Positions 37,427-49,080 of a stretch of 64,000 nt of DNA are shown in pieces. The stretch's first letter is position 1. Every line of letters begins with the position of its first letter. The stretch is taken from assembly GCA_005784505.1 (NCBI GenBank), contig VCAZ01000049.1, positions 797,001-861,000 of the forward strand, read 5' to 3'. The stretch comes from Bagarius yarrelli (Eukaryota > Chordata > Actinopteri > Siluriformes > Sisoridae). The position numbers were made by a program, and so were the translations under genes. The notes under the pieces are model-generated. The model was not told the origin of the DNA. It worked only from the letters and a program-made list of their open reading frames with translations, and did not search any database.

Positions 37427-38042
37427 AGGGGTGTGACGAGACAATTATCCCACGAGACGAAACACGAGAACAAGACAGGACGAGATTTTTTAACTTTTTT
37501 GAAGAAACCCTCAGTGATGAAATACAGGGATAAAAATAGTATTTTATTCAACTGCAAAACACAAAATGCATTTTGAAATCAACTTGTACTTTATGAAATT
37601 AAACTTCAATTTCAATTAATTCTATGCGGTAATTAACAATATAAAAACACTGCAAAAATGTTTTGCCACAACCTTTTTTTTTTTTTTTGCCATGGCCGTC
37701 ATTAATTTGTGTTGTGGCAGTTGAAGCAGCTTCTGCTTGGACGTCAAAACAGCGACAGCTGTTGAACTTGGGTAAAAAAAAAAACAGGCGTCTTACCTGG
37801 CTGTGCAAAACCTAGCCTGTGAATTGAGGTTTATCGTGTGTGCGAAGCATTTAATGTGCAGCTCAAATCCTGCCTTGCGCACAGCCACATTCATATTACG
37901 TGCATTATCTGTTACAATAGCAATGCAGATCATGTTAGCAGATGTGTACAGTATTAATTTCTTACATGCATATTCTTTATGTTCGCTTCCTTTTTCCACC
38001 GGGAAACCAAAATGACCCAATTCAGATTTTTTTGTTCTGATT
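37427..38042 (-). mobile_element. hAT transposon fragment, truncated by a Tc1-like insertion
   Basis: The left end reads CTAGGGGTGTGACGAGAC, a hAT-type terminus. The minus strand at 37793-38020 encodes VTDNARNMNVAVRKAGFELH then CFAHTINLNSQ. This is the conserved mid-transposase region of hAT/ZBED proteins containing the second catalytic Asp and the CxxH motif. The opposite end is missing: a Tc1-like terminus begins at about 38043. The C-terminal part is deleted. Confidence 0.78.
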
Positions 38043-39428
38043 TACAGTGAAGGAAAAAAATTGATTGCCTGTTGATTTTGTATGTTTGCCCACTGATAAA
38101 GAAAATGATCAGTCTATAATTTTAATGGTAGGATTATTTAACAATGACAGGCAGAATAACAACAGAAACATCCAGAAACACATTTTAAATTTTAATTTGA
38201 TTTGCATTTTTAATTAGTTAAAAAGGTATTTGTTCCCTTGTTAATTAGCAAGAATTATGGCCCCCAAGTGTCAGTTTGTTACCTTATTAAAGACCTCTCT
38301 CCACAGACGCAATCAATCAGACTCCAAACTGTCCACTATAGTCAAAACCAAGGGGGATGTCTAAGGCTGTCGGGACAAGGTTGTAGACCTACACAAGGCT
38401 GGAATGGGGTACAAGACCATCGGCAAGCAGCTTGGTGAGAAGGGACAACAGTTGGTGCGATTATTTGCAAATGGAGGAAACACACAATAACTGTCAATGA
38501 TCTCCCTCTGTCTGGGGCTTCATGCAAGATCTCCCTTGTGGAGTTTCAATGATCATGATAATGGTGAGAAATCAGCCTAGAACTACACGGGAGGATCTAT
38601 TAAATGATCTTAGAAGAAAATAATTGGTAACACACTACAGCGTGAAGGACTAATGTGCTGCAGTGTCTGCAAGTTCCCCCTGCTCAAGAAAGCACATGTA
38701 CAGGCTGGTCTGAAGTTTGCCAATTAATAGTTAAATGATTCAGAGGAGAACTGGGTGAACCTGTTGTGGTCAGACGAGACCAAAATTGAGCTTTTTGGCA
38801 TCAATTTTTCTCGCCGTGTTTGGAGGAGTAGGAATACTGCCTTTGACCCCCAACACCACTGTCACTGTAAAACATGGAAAAGGAAAACTTGTTTGCGGGT
38901 GTTTTGCTGCTGAGGGGACAGGACAACGTAACGGCATCAAAAGGGAAGATGAACAGGGCCATGTACTAACTCTTGGTTAAGAATGCCCTTCCCTTAGCCA
39001 GGGCATTGAAAATAGGTCGTGAATGGGATTTTTTTAGCATGAAATCACAAAGCCAAGGTTAAAGAAGAAACGCATTAAGATCTTATGGTTTAGACCTTAA
39101 TCCTATAGAAAATCTGTGAAGGGGACCCATGTGTTCGAGTTGCCAAACATCAGCCCTGAAACCTTAATTACTTGGAGAGGATCTGCCAAGAGGAGTTGGA
39201 CAAAATCCCTCCTAAAATGTGTGCAAACCTGGTGGCCTCTGACCTTTATGATTGCCAATTAGGGTTTTGCCACCAAGAAGTTTTGTTTTGCAAATGGGTC
39301 AAATAATTATTTCACTCATTAAAATGCTAATTTATTTATAGCTTTTTTTTAAATGTTTTTTTCTGGATGTTTGTTAAATAAACCTACCATTTAAGATTAT
39401 ACCATCATTTCTTTGTCAATATAATTGT
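38043..39428 (+). mobile_element. Tc1/mariner-like element, near full length, inactive
   Basis: Long inverted termini: AAAATGATCAGTCTATAATT-TTAATGGTAGGATTATTT at left (38100-38140) and its complement-like AAACCTACCATTTAAGATTA-TACCATCATTTCTTTGTC at right (39378-39416). The + strand between them holds broken transposase: helix-turn-helix VVDLHKAGMGYKTIGKQL (38373-38440), DLPLSG, LLWSDETKIELFG with the second catalytic Asp (about 38764-38800), and RRVWRSRNTAF. Several frameshifts and stops make it a pseudogene. Confidence 0.85.
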
Positions 39429-42400
39429 TCATCTTAAACTATCACATAAAAATGAAACCATATATCTAATATAAAAACCTTTTATGACAGGTGAAATTTG
39501 GCCTGAGAACAACCGAAGGGTTAACGTGTATTTTTTTTTCATCATACTTTCTGTTGTAAAATATATTCTGTGACGTGCTTAACCTGTAATATACAGTGCT
39601 AGTAACATTAATTCCTTGTACTGTAGGGTACTATTTTGGATATATATTAAAACTTTACACTGGCAATTTCGGTACTGGACCAATGGCCTATAAAAATAGC
39701 ACTGTTTATCTTCAGCCATTCACTACTTCATTAAATGCAAGGAAGGCTTAATTTTAGCACCTAGTCTTGGTCTTTTGAAAGCAAAGCATCAGCTTTTTGG
39801 ATAGAATAGCTTACCAAGCAGTGCTCACAGTAACAGATCGATACTGTTATAATGGGGTGAAATTTTGACAGAATTTGTACTACTTAACTAAGATACATTT
39901 TTTTGCCAACAGACCATGAGTGTTATTACGTGACAACAACCTACCTTTTGGCTGTGGGGAAAAATAAGCTCTGAAACCTAAATATGAAGCATACGATTAA
40001 CATCTTTTTACCTTAAATCAGTTTTATCTGATTTCTCTGATCCAGGCTTCCTCATCATTGTCGTCATCAACAACACCGGTATGGTGTACCTGTAGTCTGA
40101 TACTGAGATACATCCCAGATCTGTGCAGCATTTCTCACATAATATCACAAACTCAAACCCAGAACAAACACATTTTATCTTAACTTACTCTAGCATTCAC
40201 TGTATGTTTTCATTCTGATGTGGCTGGGCATCATGTTTTGAAATTATGCTGCTTTAATCTTGTTTTGACATCATGCCATTCCATCAGTACACAGGTGTGT
40301 TATCTTGACAGCCGTCCATCCTGCAAAGCGTTGGGTTTCACAGCTTCCAGGGTACTATCTGTGGCATGAGACACTCCCTTATCTGGCTTATGGAAGCCCG
40401 GAGGTGCCTGCCACGCTATCATGCCTTATGCCAAATTGTTCCTCTGTTTGTAAAATTCCCTGACATTTTACAGATAGACTCAGTTATATAAAAGTAGTTA
40501 CAATTAGCTTTCTTTTAGGAATGATCCAAAATCATTTCCATAGGCCTAAGTTCTAATGAGCAGTGACTCAGCAGTAGACTTGCTGTATCTCAGGGAAGTA
40601 TGGCTTCTTGGTGTACAAGTGTTTAATAGTTTAAAAGTAACTTAATAGCTTATAATAAATATATACTTGCATTTTTAGTTTGAATTGACAGCAGATATTA
40701 AATCTGGTCTAAATGCAGTTGAAAATACAAAGCAAACAGGTAAGGTGGGTCATAGCTATCCTGACTGATTCCTTGCGGGCCACTACTATACTGTTTGCAC
40801 CTCAAGGGCTCAGAATTGAACAAGATTTGAGAGAGAAAGAGAGAGAGAGATTGCGGCCATTACAAATAAAGATTCCTACAGAAGGCACTACTACATGGGA
40901 TAAACAGTCCTGGTTCATTCTACCCACTGTCTGGAATGATGTAAGCAAAGGGGACTCAATTACCCTGGCTAATGTCAGAAATCTGGGCAGTGAGCCAAAA
41001 AAATCAAGTAAACCAAACAGATCCAATCATGGTAATCAAGACAAAGTGGTGGTCAAACATACATCTGACTAACAGAAAGTGTGGTAAATTATAAGAAATA
41101 TACAAGGTCTAGAAATGCACTGCTCAGAGAGCAAATGAAGTGAGCAGTGGCAAATGAGCTTATAAGCAGTAATTATAGGCAGATGAAGCGAATTAGTGGT
41201 TATCATGGCAACAGGTTGCTGTTCTGTGAGTAGTTCGGGCTAGTTTGTTGGTATTGTGTCCTTATTCTGCATATAAACATTTTTTCATTTCACTCAGTCA
41301 GTGAGGGTTGTGGTGGATCTTGTGGTGGGAACACTTGGCACAGTGCAGGATTGCATCCAGAATTGTATATTGTTGACTTACAGACCTGTTTTAATGGTGA
41401 GAGGAAATCCGGCCAGAACATGCTGAACTTGATAAAAATAATTCAAGGTCAGGATTAAATCAGAGACCCTGGACACTCAAGGTTGTGAGCTGGCAATTCT
41501 ACCCACTCTGTGCCAACTTGCTGTCTGTTGTTGGTTGTGTCTGTTATTGTTGTTGTTATTAAATATGATCTAGCACACAAACTAAATTACCTGAATTTTT
41601 TTTTTTTATAGAAATCGTAAGTGAGATGGAGATTCTTTCCTTATAGCTATGTGTCAGTCAGTGGCCTAGGATAGGACAAGTTAGCTTATGAAAAGCCTGT
41701 ATCACTATGCCTTCAAGGACAGAAGCTTGGAATATGCATCTATCCTAGAACTCTGTAACCTGCCATTTATGTATTCGTATGTGTATGTGTTAACACATAA
41801 TCCCACATAAACACACAAAACAAAAGCAACAAAAAATACAATTTGTCTCTGACTCAATTTTATACAAAATAGTAAAGAAATCCTTGGAGACAATTTAAAA
41901 AAAAAATCGAGTGATGTCTGCAATGTGCTGCATACAATAATGTGGTGAGACCCACATGCTTCTCACAGACTGATAAGGTTTATCTTGAGACCTTTATGAT
42001 TACTGATCGTGGTTTCATGTCTTCTCACAAAGCAGAGCAAAGCCCTGTGTGGCAGATGAAAGATAACGGTCTATGTGGGGGAGAAAAAGTAGGCAGAACC
42101 TTGACAGTCCTCGGACACATCTTATCTGCTGAGTTATTACGAGGAAAAACATCTGATGATTTTTTTTGCTCTTTTGACATCTTCAAAGATAGGAGACAAG
42201 TATGGGCATCATATTTCTAACCTTCGTCCCAAACTATTTCCCTCTGAAGGCAAGTCAAACAAAGCAATTCCACAGATTCCAGGGGTGTGAGGCTTATCTT
42301 ATGTTTTGACCACCACACTATAAAGCACAAAAAAGTCAGGGAGAAAGCCGAGACATTTTGAATATGCTGTAATCGTGCCTAACATAATCCTTAAAATCCC

Positions 42401-44022
42401 TCGAAAAATGTTTCACTCTGATCTTTTATTACAGTACATAATTCAACGGCATGCAGATATCGCAGGTGTGTTTAATTAAGGCAAAATATGGTAAGGAAAG
42501 TGCACTAGTTTAGTGCACAAACCCATTGATCTGAGCGTTTTAAGATGGGCGTGATTGTCATTTCTGGTTCCCTCAGTCAGCAGGTTATTGAGCAGACAGG
42601 TCAGTGTTGTTTTTTGCTTGGAAAGTCTGAGTGGTCTGTTTTTGCAGATTTAGGAACAGGAGTACATCTGCTTTCTTTATTTGCTCGGTATTCCTATGTG
42701 TATGTGTGGTGTGTATGCGCGTGCATTTATGTGAATGTGTGCGTGTGGCTCTGGTTGAATGTGTATCCGATCCCTGCACCCTGCTCGGATCCAGACGGCA
42801 CTGAGGGAAGCAGCTAGACTCAAGGGAAGGAAGGGGAAACCCAGAGTTCTCTGTCTATGAAATAAATCAGGGCCCTGCTAAACATGTTGACAAAACCTAG
42901 ACCCTCTGTAACTCCAGATTTGTCTGAGAAGAGTGTTTTTGACTGTAAGGACTTTAAACATTGAATTTGTTTACATGATCATTGATCATGTTTTAGCAAC
43001 TTTTCTACCTACATGTAAGTTTCTGTTTTATAAGCCGTCATTTTTCTTTACATTTACAAACACATACGTACATGTTCACACAAATACTCTTAGACACACA
43101 CTAACAAATGCATGCACAGCTGGCAAGCAGCGACCCACCCTGCAGCCTGATCTTGTTAGCGGTGTGGCCGAAAACGCAGCCACACCTCTGGGAAAACAGA
43201 GGGAGAGAGAACGCGTTTAAGTGCTGACCTCTTCCCACTCGCACAGTATCCTGAGGTGGGGAGCCTCTGTCTTGATTTATCCTCCTGTTTCTTTGAGCCT
43301 TATAACATGCCCAAGTTCCTGTTCAAGCTTTGCCATGGCACAAGCATATTATCTCATATCACACACAGTTGTTTATCAGAAAACATGGAGTAATGTGAAA
43401 CTTAAGTCATCTAAGTCACCTGGCTTTTAAAATGATCAGCATAGATTGTAGGATAAAGATTAGACAAAAATATAGGGTTTGGATTAAAATAAAGAAAACT
43501 GCCCTATAACACTGGTAAAAAGTAAAGCGGATCTACTGTATTTGGGTCATAAATAACCCTTTTAGTGTAGCTTCACCAATGAGCTTTGCATTTGGTTGTT
43601 TTTTTGCTTTCTGCTTCCTCTGAATGTCTGAAGCTCAAAAACCTTCAAATGCTTTGCCAAAGAAAGATCTCTATGGGCCTTTCATATATTTGTAAGCTTG
43701 TGCTTTTCTCATCTGATGCTGAGTAAGAATAGCAGTGTAAGGTAGGCTAGGCTTTAACATTTCACAAGCATGTTTTCACTATACTCGTAAGGACCTTCTT
43801 AACCTGAGAATTTTTATTACCTTTTGGTAATAAATTATTTTGCTTAACTTTAAACCAAATCCTAAAATTAAACTCTTTAATCAAAAGTGGTCTTATCAAC
43901 CCATATACCTCTTGCATAAGGTCAAAATAGTCAGATATTCCTATTTAGTCCCCAGTAGTATATAAAAACATGACTGTATACACACACAGACATGTCTGGA
44001 GGGTGAGCTCACAGCTGGAAGA

Positions 44023-44028
<6 letters not shown>

Positions 44029-44054
<26 letters not shown>
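44029..44054. repeat. (TG)13 microsatellite
   Basis: 26 bases of TG repeat. Confidence 0.95.
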
Positions 44055-47000
44055 AGAGCATCTGCTTGTCAGCGTACGTGTGTCCGCAAGTGCAGCCAAA
44101 TCCCCGGCACATGACTTTTCCCCCCACACTTGTCAAATTCACCATGTGTGCAATAATGTGATTATGGCATGGTTACTGTTATGACTTAAAATGCTGAGGC
44201 ACAGCTGAACACGACAGATGGGAGAAAATACAAAGCCTCTGCTCCTGCACCACTGGCCATCTTGATCACCACCCTTTTTTTAAGGGACGGCTTCTTTGTT
44301 ACATCCACATGGGTTTTATCATGGATTCACATCTTAGCAGAAACTTGTGTTCCTCCACCCACTCTGTGATATCCCTTCACCCTTACACAATCAGTGCACT
44401 GCATTTGAGAGGTGGTCATCACAGGTGCAGCCGGAATGATGGGATGGAAGAGGTCTTTCAACTCAAAATGTTTTTATTGCTTATTGCCTCTCAACCACAC
44501 TGCCCCTTCAGTCCCCCCTACATATAACCAACACACTCTCCCTGAACTCCTCTTCTCCAACTGCCCCCCCCATTTCCCTAAGGACCTTGTTGAGAACAGT
44601 GGGTCCTAATCAACAGCACACACGCACATTCTATCTTAGGATTTGTTTGGCAGAGTATTTTGTAGGCTACACCTTAAAACCAGAGTTTTCTTATTTTTAC
44701 TAATGAGCACAGCTGAGACATGAAGCTAGGGTGTTGGAGAATTGGAGCTGGATTTGTCATAATCTAGAAGAGCTGTGTCAGTATGAGTTCATAAGTATAC
44801 ACAAGTACATTGGAAGATTGCTAGAAGCTGTTTTAAGAACATCGTCATCTTTCCAATTTTGATACACTGATACCTAAGCAAATATTCATCCAGGTCTTTA
44901 TCTGAAAGGTCTGAAGGAATGCCATCCAACCAGCCTTGGAAAAAATGCCAGTTGCTACAAAGACAGCCTAAGCAGGGGAGCAAAGCAGGGCTACTCTAAA
45001 CTGATTTAGAACGACATAATCCTGCATTTTCATGGCATGTATAAACTTTGTTGACTAGCCACCCTGGGTCATTTTTCCTTTTCTTGCTTTGTTTATTCGG
45101 GTTATCTTTAATAAGTGTTATCTTACTCAGGAGAATAGTAAATCTGGAGCCTATGTTAGGAACATTTGGTGCCAAGCAAATACATCACAGGGCACCACAA
45201 ACACTCATATTATATGAGTAGCCATTCCATCTTTCGAAGTTTTTAAGAGTTGGGTGGAAATTAGGAGAACACAGATAATAAGATATTTTTTTCTGCAAAT
45301 TCTGTGACCTTCTTGTTGATTACTTGTTGATGGAAAATTAGCTTATTTTTACCAAGCACAACAGCCACATGTATGTTATATTCATTTTAAGCTTTTTATA
45401 ACTTCTACTATTTATTTTTGTTCTCCTAATAGTTGCAGCTATTGTGTTAACATGAGACATTATCTTGGCCCTTAAATCTGCTTGGTTGTGCAAAGGCCAG
45501 ACAATCCTAAAAGTCTTTACACTTTCCTTACGGCTGTCCTGTTCAAGCAGGTGGGCTGTAGGATTAAAAAGCAGTGGAAAGCGTTTGAAGTATGAACCCC
45601 GGTCACCAGGTGATAGGCTTGTCCCTAATCAAATAAGCCTAACCCTCGTCTGAATAGGGTGAACTTGCTTGTTTTTCAGCTCTTTTGGGTCATTGCATAG
45701 GGCTTAATAGTGTTTAAATGCTAACACTACTGATTTATGAGGTTTCCTTATAAAAGTCAGCCTCTCATTTGACAATAAAGCGCCTGCTTAGGGAGGCTCA
45801 CTGCAAGCTGAAGCGTGTACAATGGCTGAGCCAACTCTAGTCCAGCTTTAGTCTCTTTACTGCATCTGTCCAATCTTTTTTTTTTAGTAACAGCTGGATC
45901 AGATGCATAGAAGGATGCTGTGTAGCGCTTATAGTGCAGATGGCCCCTGGCCTCGCACTGAACACTAGTATGAGGGAGCTAGGTCATCACATACTCGGGT
46001 CTAATGGGATTTTAAGCATGCGTCCTCATGGTGATGAATAGCAAGCACCTGCACTGCTTACGACAGGCAGAAAGAAAGGGAGAGAGAGCGAGAGTATGAC
46101 CCTTGCACACAGTTTGCAACATGAGAGTTCACCTGCCTCTGCGCTGAGCAGTAAAAAGTTCTTTAGCACCCCCTTCCTTTTCACCCCTTCTATGGCCCAC
46201 TCAAGTGTTTGTCTTGCTAATGTGGGATACCTCTGGGAGAATCAGTGTTTAATGCGAGGACACAAGCCCAGTGGACCCATCCAGGACTCTAATAATGTTG
46301 TATGCTGGCCAACACGCAGCTCTATTTCTGAGAGGAGAGGAGCAAGATAGGGGGAGGATTGTTTTATAAACAGAATTCCTTTAATTAATCACTCTGTTTG
46401 AACAGCTGGGCCACTCAAGTCAAGCCGTAATAGGATCTCTACATGTAAGTACAAGATTGAAGGCATGGAATCAGCAAGAAATTATTAACTGCTTTCTGGA
46501 TAGGACAGAATGAGTCGACTAGTAAATATATGTTGCAAAATAATAACTTAATAGCAAAAAGTTTATTCATACTATTTCACACATTATCATTTATTTAAAA
46601 CAATCAAAAAAATTAATTGTAATGCAAACTGTATTTCGTTCAAGGCACAAGACAAACAAGTGTATATGTAGTTCAATACCATTTTGAAAAAACGTGCAAA
46701 CAGGAGCTCCAATTGACTTGTTTTATATTCTTGCAAAAATGTGTGCCTCAAACTGGCCCACTTTTGTTGTTGTTAAATCAATTTTGTTTTTATATTTTTG
46801 GCCTTATGTGATTGGACCGTTGAGATGTAAGTCATGCCTTTTTTGTTCTCCCTTTTTTTCCCCCCTTCTGGACAACATTAGAATTACAACCCTCATCCCT
46901 GAATCCGATTGATATAAATGACTGAATTATTTGAATGATTACCTTAATTAATGATTGATAATAAAACCCACAGTTAACTAAAATTCACTGATTTATTGTA

Positions 47001-47172
47001 TGCTTATTGCATTCTTTAACAGTTTACTTTAAAATTAACATTTTTATTGTTAGCTGGCAGTAATTTTGCATTGCAAGGAGTTTTTTTATCCCTTAAATTG
47101 TTTTTGCACCAACCATCACTGTTTGTATTATATAATCATATAACTGTTTTTCTGTATTATGTGCTTTTTAAT

Positions 47173-47174
<2 letters not shown>

Positions 47175-47212
<38 letters not shown>
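47175..47212. repeat. (CA)19 microsatellite
   Basis: 38 uninterrupted bases of AC repeat. Confidence 0.97.
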
Positions 47213-47218
<6 letters not shown>

Positions 47219-48099
47219 AGCAAATCCAAATTACATCTCATTAGAGAAGCTGTGTGTGTAAGTGCCCATGTGTGGTACATGTCTTCCACACTGTTGGGGC
47301 TGTATGTTTACATTGTCCTTTTCACTCTGTGCTTGCTCACACATAACACCTGTCAGTGTTAATGAGATTTGCACAGAGGAGGGGAGTCAGAAGTCAGCTG
47401 CTGAACTCCAGCCACCTCTCATTCTCCCTCTCAATTAGTTGGCTGCGCTGCCTGTGACATCCCCTCAAAACATTTATTGTGTTGCTGACGGAAGCAGAGC
47501 TGAATGTGTAAGCACTAATTCCCAAATCTGCAGCTCTGATATTACTGTTTTTGTAATAATGTTTCATTTTTAGGGAATTGTAGTTTGTATTGTATGTCTG
47601 ATGCTTTAAACTATTTAAGTCCAAAAATACACCATGTAAACAAACATATTGGGACACTTTTTTTTTTAACATTTTATTCTAGATTAGGTCTTTCAAGTGT
47701 TTAGAGGTGACAAGACTGGACAAGATCCTATGAAGAACACTCAAGCTCGTCCACAGCATCTATAACGGGTCATGTTTTAATAATGCTCAGGGGCTTTGTG
47801 CACAGTGCATCGTCCTGCTGGGACAGTGTTTAAGCCTCCTAGTTACAGTGAATGCATAATAGACATATACATTGAAGAAAAAAGTGTGCTTTTATGTACC
47901 GCCTGTTGTAGTCTCTGGTGGGCTGAGTCCCCTCTAGCTCTCCTGGAACCAGCAGTTTTCGTTGGGAACTCAGAAGGCTCGACCGACCAGGGGAAAAGAC
48001 AAGGCTGGTACCCGAGTACACACTGGTTCTTTCTCTTTGTCTGCCATTATATTGGGGGTGGTACCAGAAGAAAGGTTAATGGTCACATAGAATCAAGAT

Positions 48100-49080
48100 A
48101 AAGGCCTTCCATACCTTGAATTGAGGGCCCTTGACCTAGACCAAAGTTACAAAAGAGATGGCGAACTAAGGCTTCTGCAGTCTTCATAGCCGTTGGTAAC
48201 CTCTTGAGGGGTATGAGTTGACAGGCCTTGACAGGAAAATCTGTCCACTGCAACTAATATGCAGGTTATACCATCAGAAGGAGGGAGGTCTGTGATTTAG
48301 ACAAAGGATGCCAAGGAACGGAAAGAGGAACCATTTTTTCAGCAGGAAGGTGCCGTAGCTTCTGCGGTGTGAGCCATCTTTGGCCGGCGTAAACAGTCTT
48401 TGAGAAGCGAAAGGTTGCGGTGGGTTCCGGGATGGCCAGTGCTCAGGGACGTGTGGGAGGAGTAAATTAGTGTGTGTCTTTGGGTATGTATGTTAGGCCC
48501 TGTGGGCACCCTGGCGAAGTTAGTTTGGAGCGGATTGGGCAGATTGTATTTCTTCCACCTGAGACCACTGGATAGGTGCGACTAGTATCATGGAGGAAAG
48601 GATTGTTTTTGGTGCTTGGGGAGGAATCTCTGGTCCATGGAGATAGAATGTCGGCCTTGTGATTCCTGGTACCCGGATGATAGAAGACACTGAAGGAGGA
48701 AGCCATTGCAAGACTCAGCAGAGCCAGAAAAAGGTGTTGGGTTAGCCACAGGGCTGGCAACAAAAAAGCTTAGGCAGAGAATTCACGGAAGTGTGAGTGA
48801 AGGCATGGTGGAGTTTATCGGTGTGGTGTGGAGGCAATTCTGCAGCATGTACACTAGTTTATGGAAAGTATTAGCACCCGCAGAATCCATGTTATTGGTC
48901 TGGTGTCCTGTCACAGAATATCCAGACTGAGACATTGTAACCGAGCAGGTGCGTTTATTAAAGTTTGTGGGAAACAAAACACGGACAAATGAGGAAGAAA
49001 GCAAGAGATGCCGGAGATAGCTGGAGCAGACACGAGGAAGGACATCGAGCCAGGAACGAAGGATTACTGGAGGTAGGAGA
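48100..49080 (-). mobile_element. Ty3/gypsy retrotransposon remnant, internally deleted
   Basis: Read on the minus strand. The 48909-49080 part resembles an LTR/leader ending TGTGACA. An ATG at 48890 opens MDSAGANTFHKLV, like the start of fish gypsy Gag. By about 48740 the sequence has jumped to the RNase H/integrase linker (YHPGTRNHKADIL, about 48640-48680). The integrase core follows, with PLKRLPTAMKTAEALVRHLF and a GPS/GPQF-like segment near 48125-48215. Protease, RT and most of RNase H are missing. Stops and frameshifts throughout. Confidence 0.75.

Larger units (their letters stand above)
39429..48090. other. Noncoding interval, little recognised
   Basis: AT-rich unique DNA. Contains a TG tract (44029-44054) and a CA tract (47175-47212). 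A 119-codon frame at 40713-41072 (+) is unexplained; it lacks a family signature and is probably chance or an eroded repeat. Nothing else could be supported. Confidence 0.4.

Noticed and set aside
40713..41072. 119-codon + frame with charged REKERERLRPLQ segment
   Set aside because: The charged stretch comes from a short GA repeat; faint resemblance to LINE ORF1 is too weak to claim.
43941..44161. Short frames on both strands around 44 kb
   Set aside because: Created by the TG/CA microsatellite.
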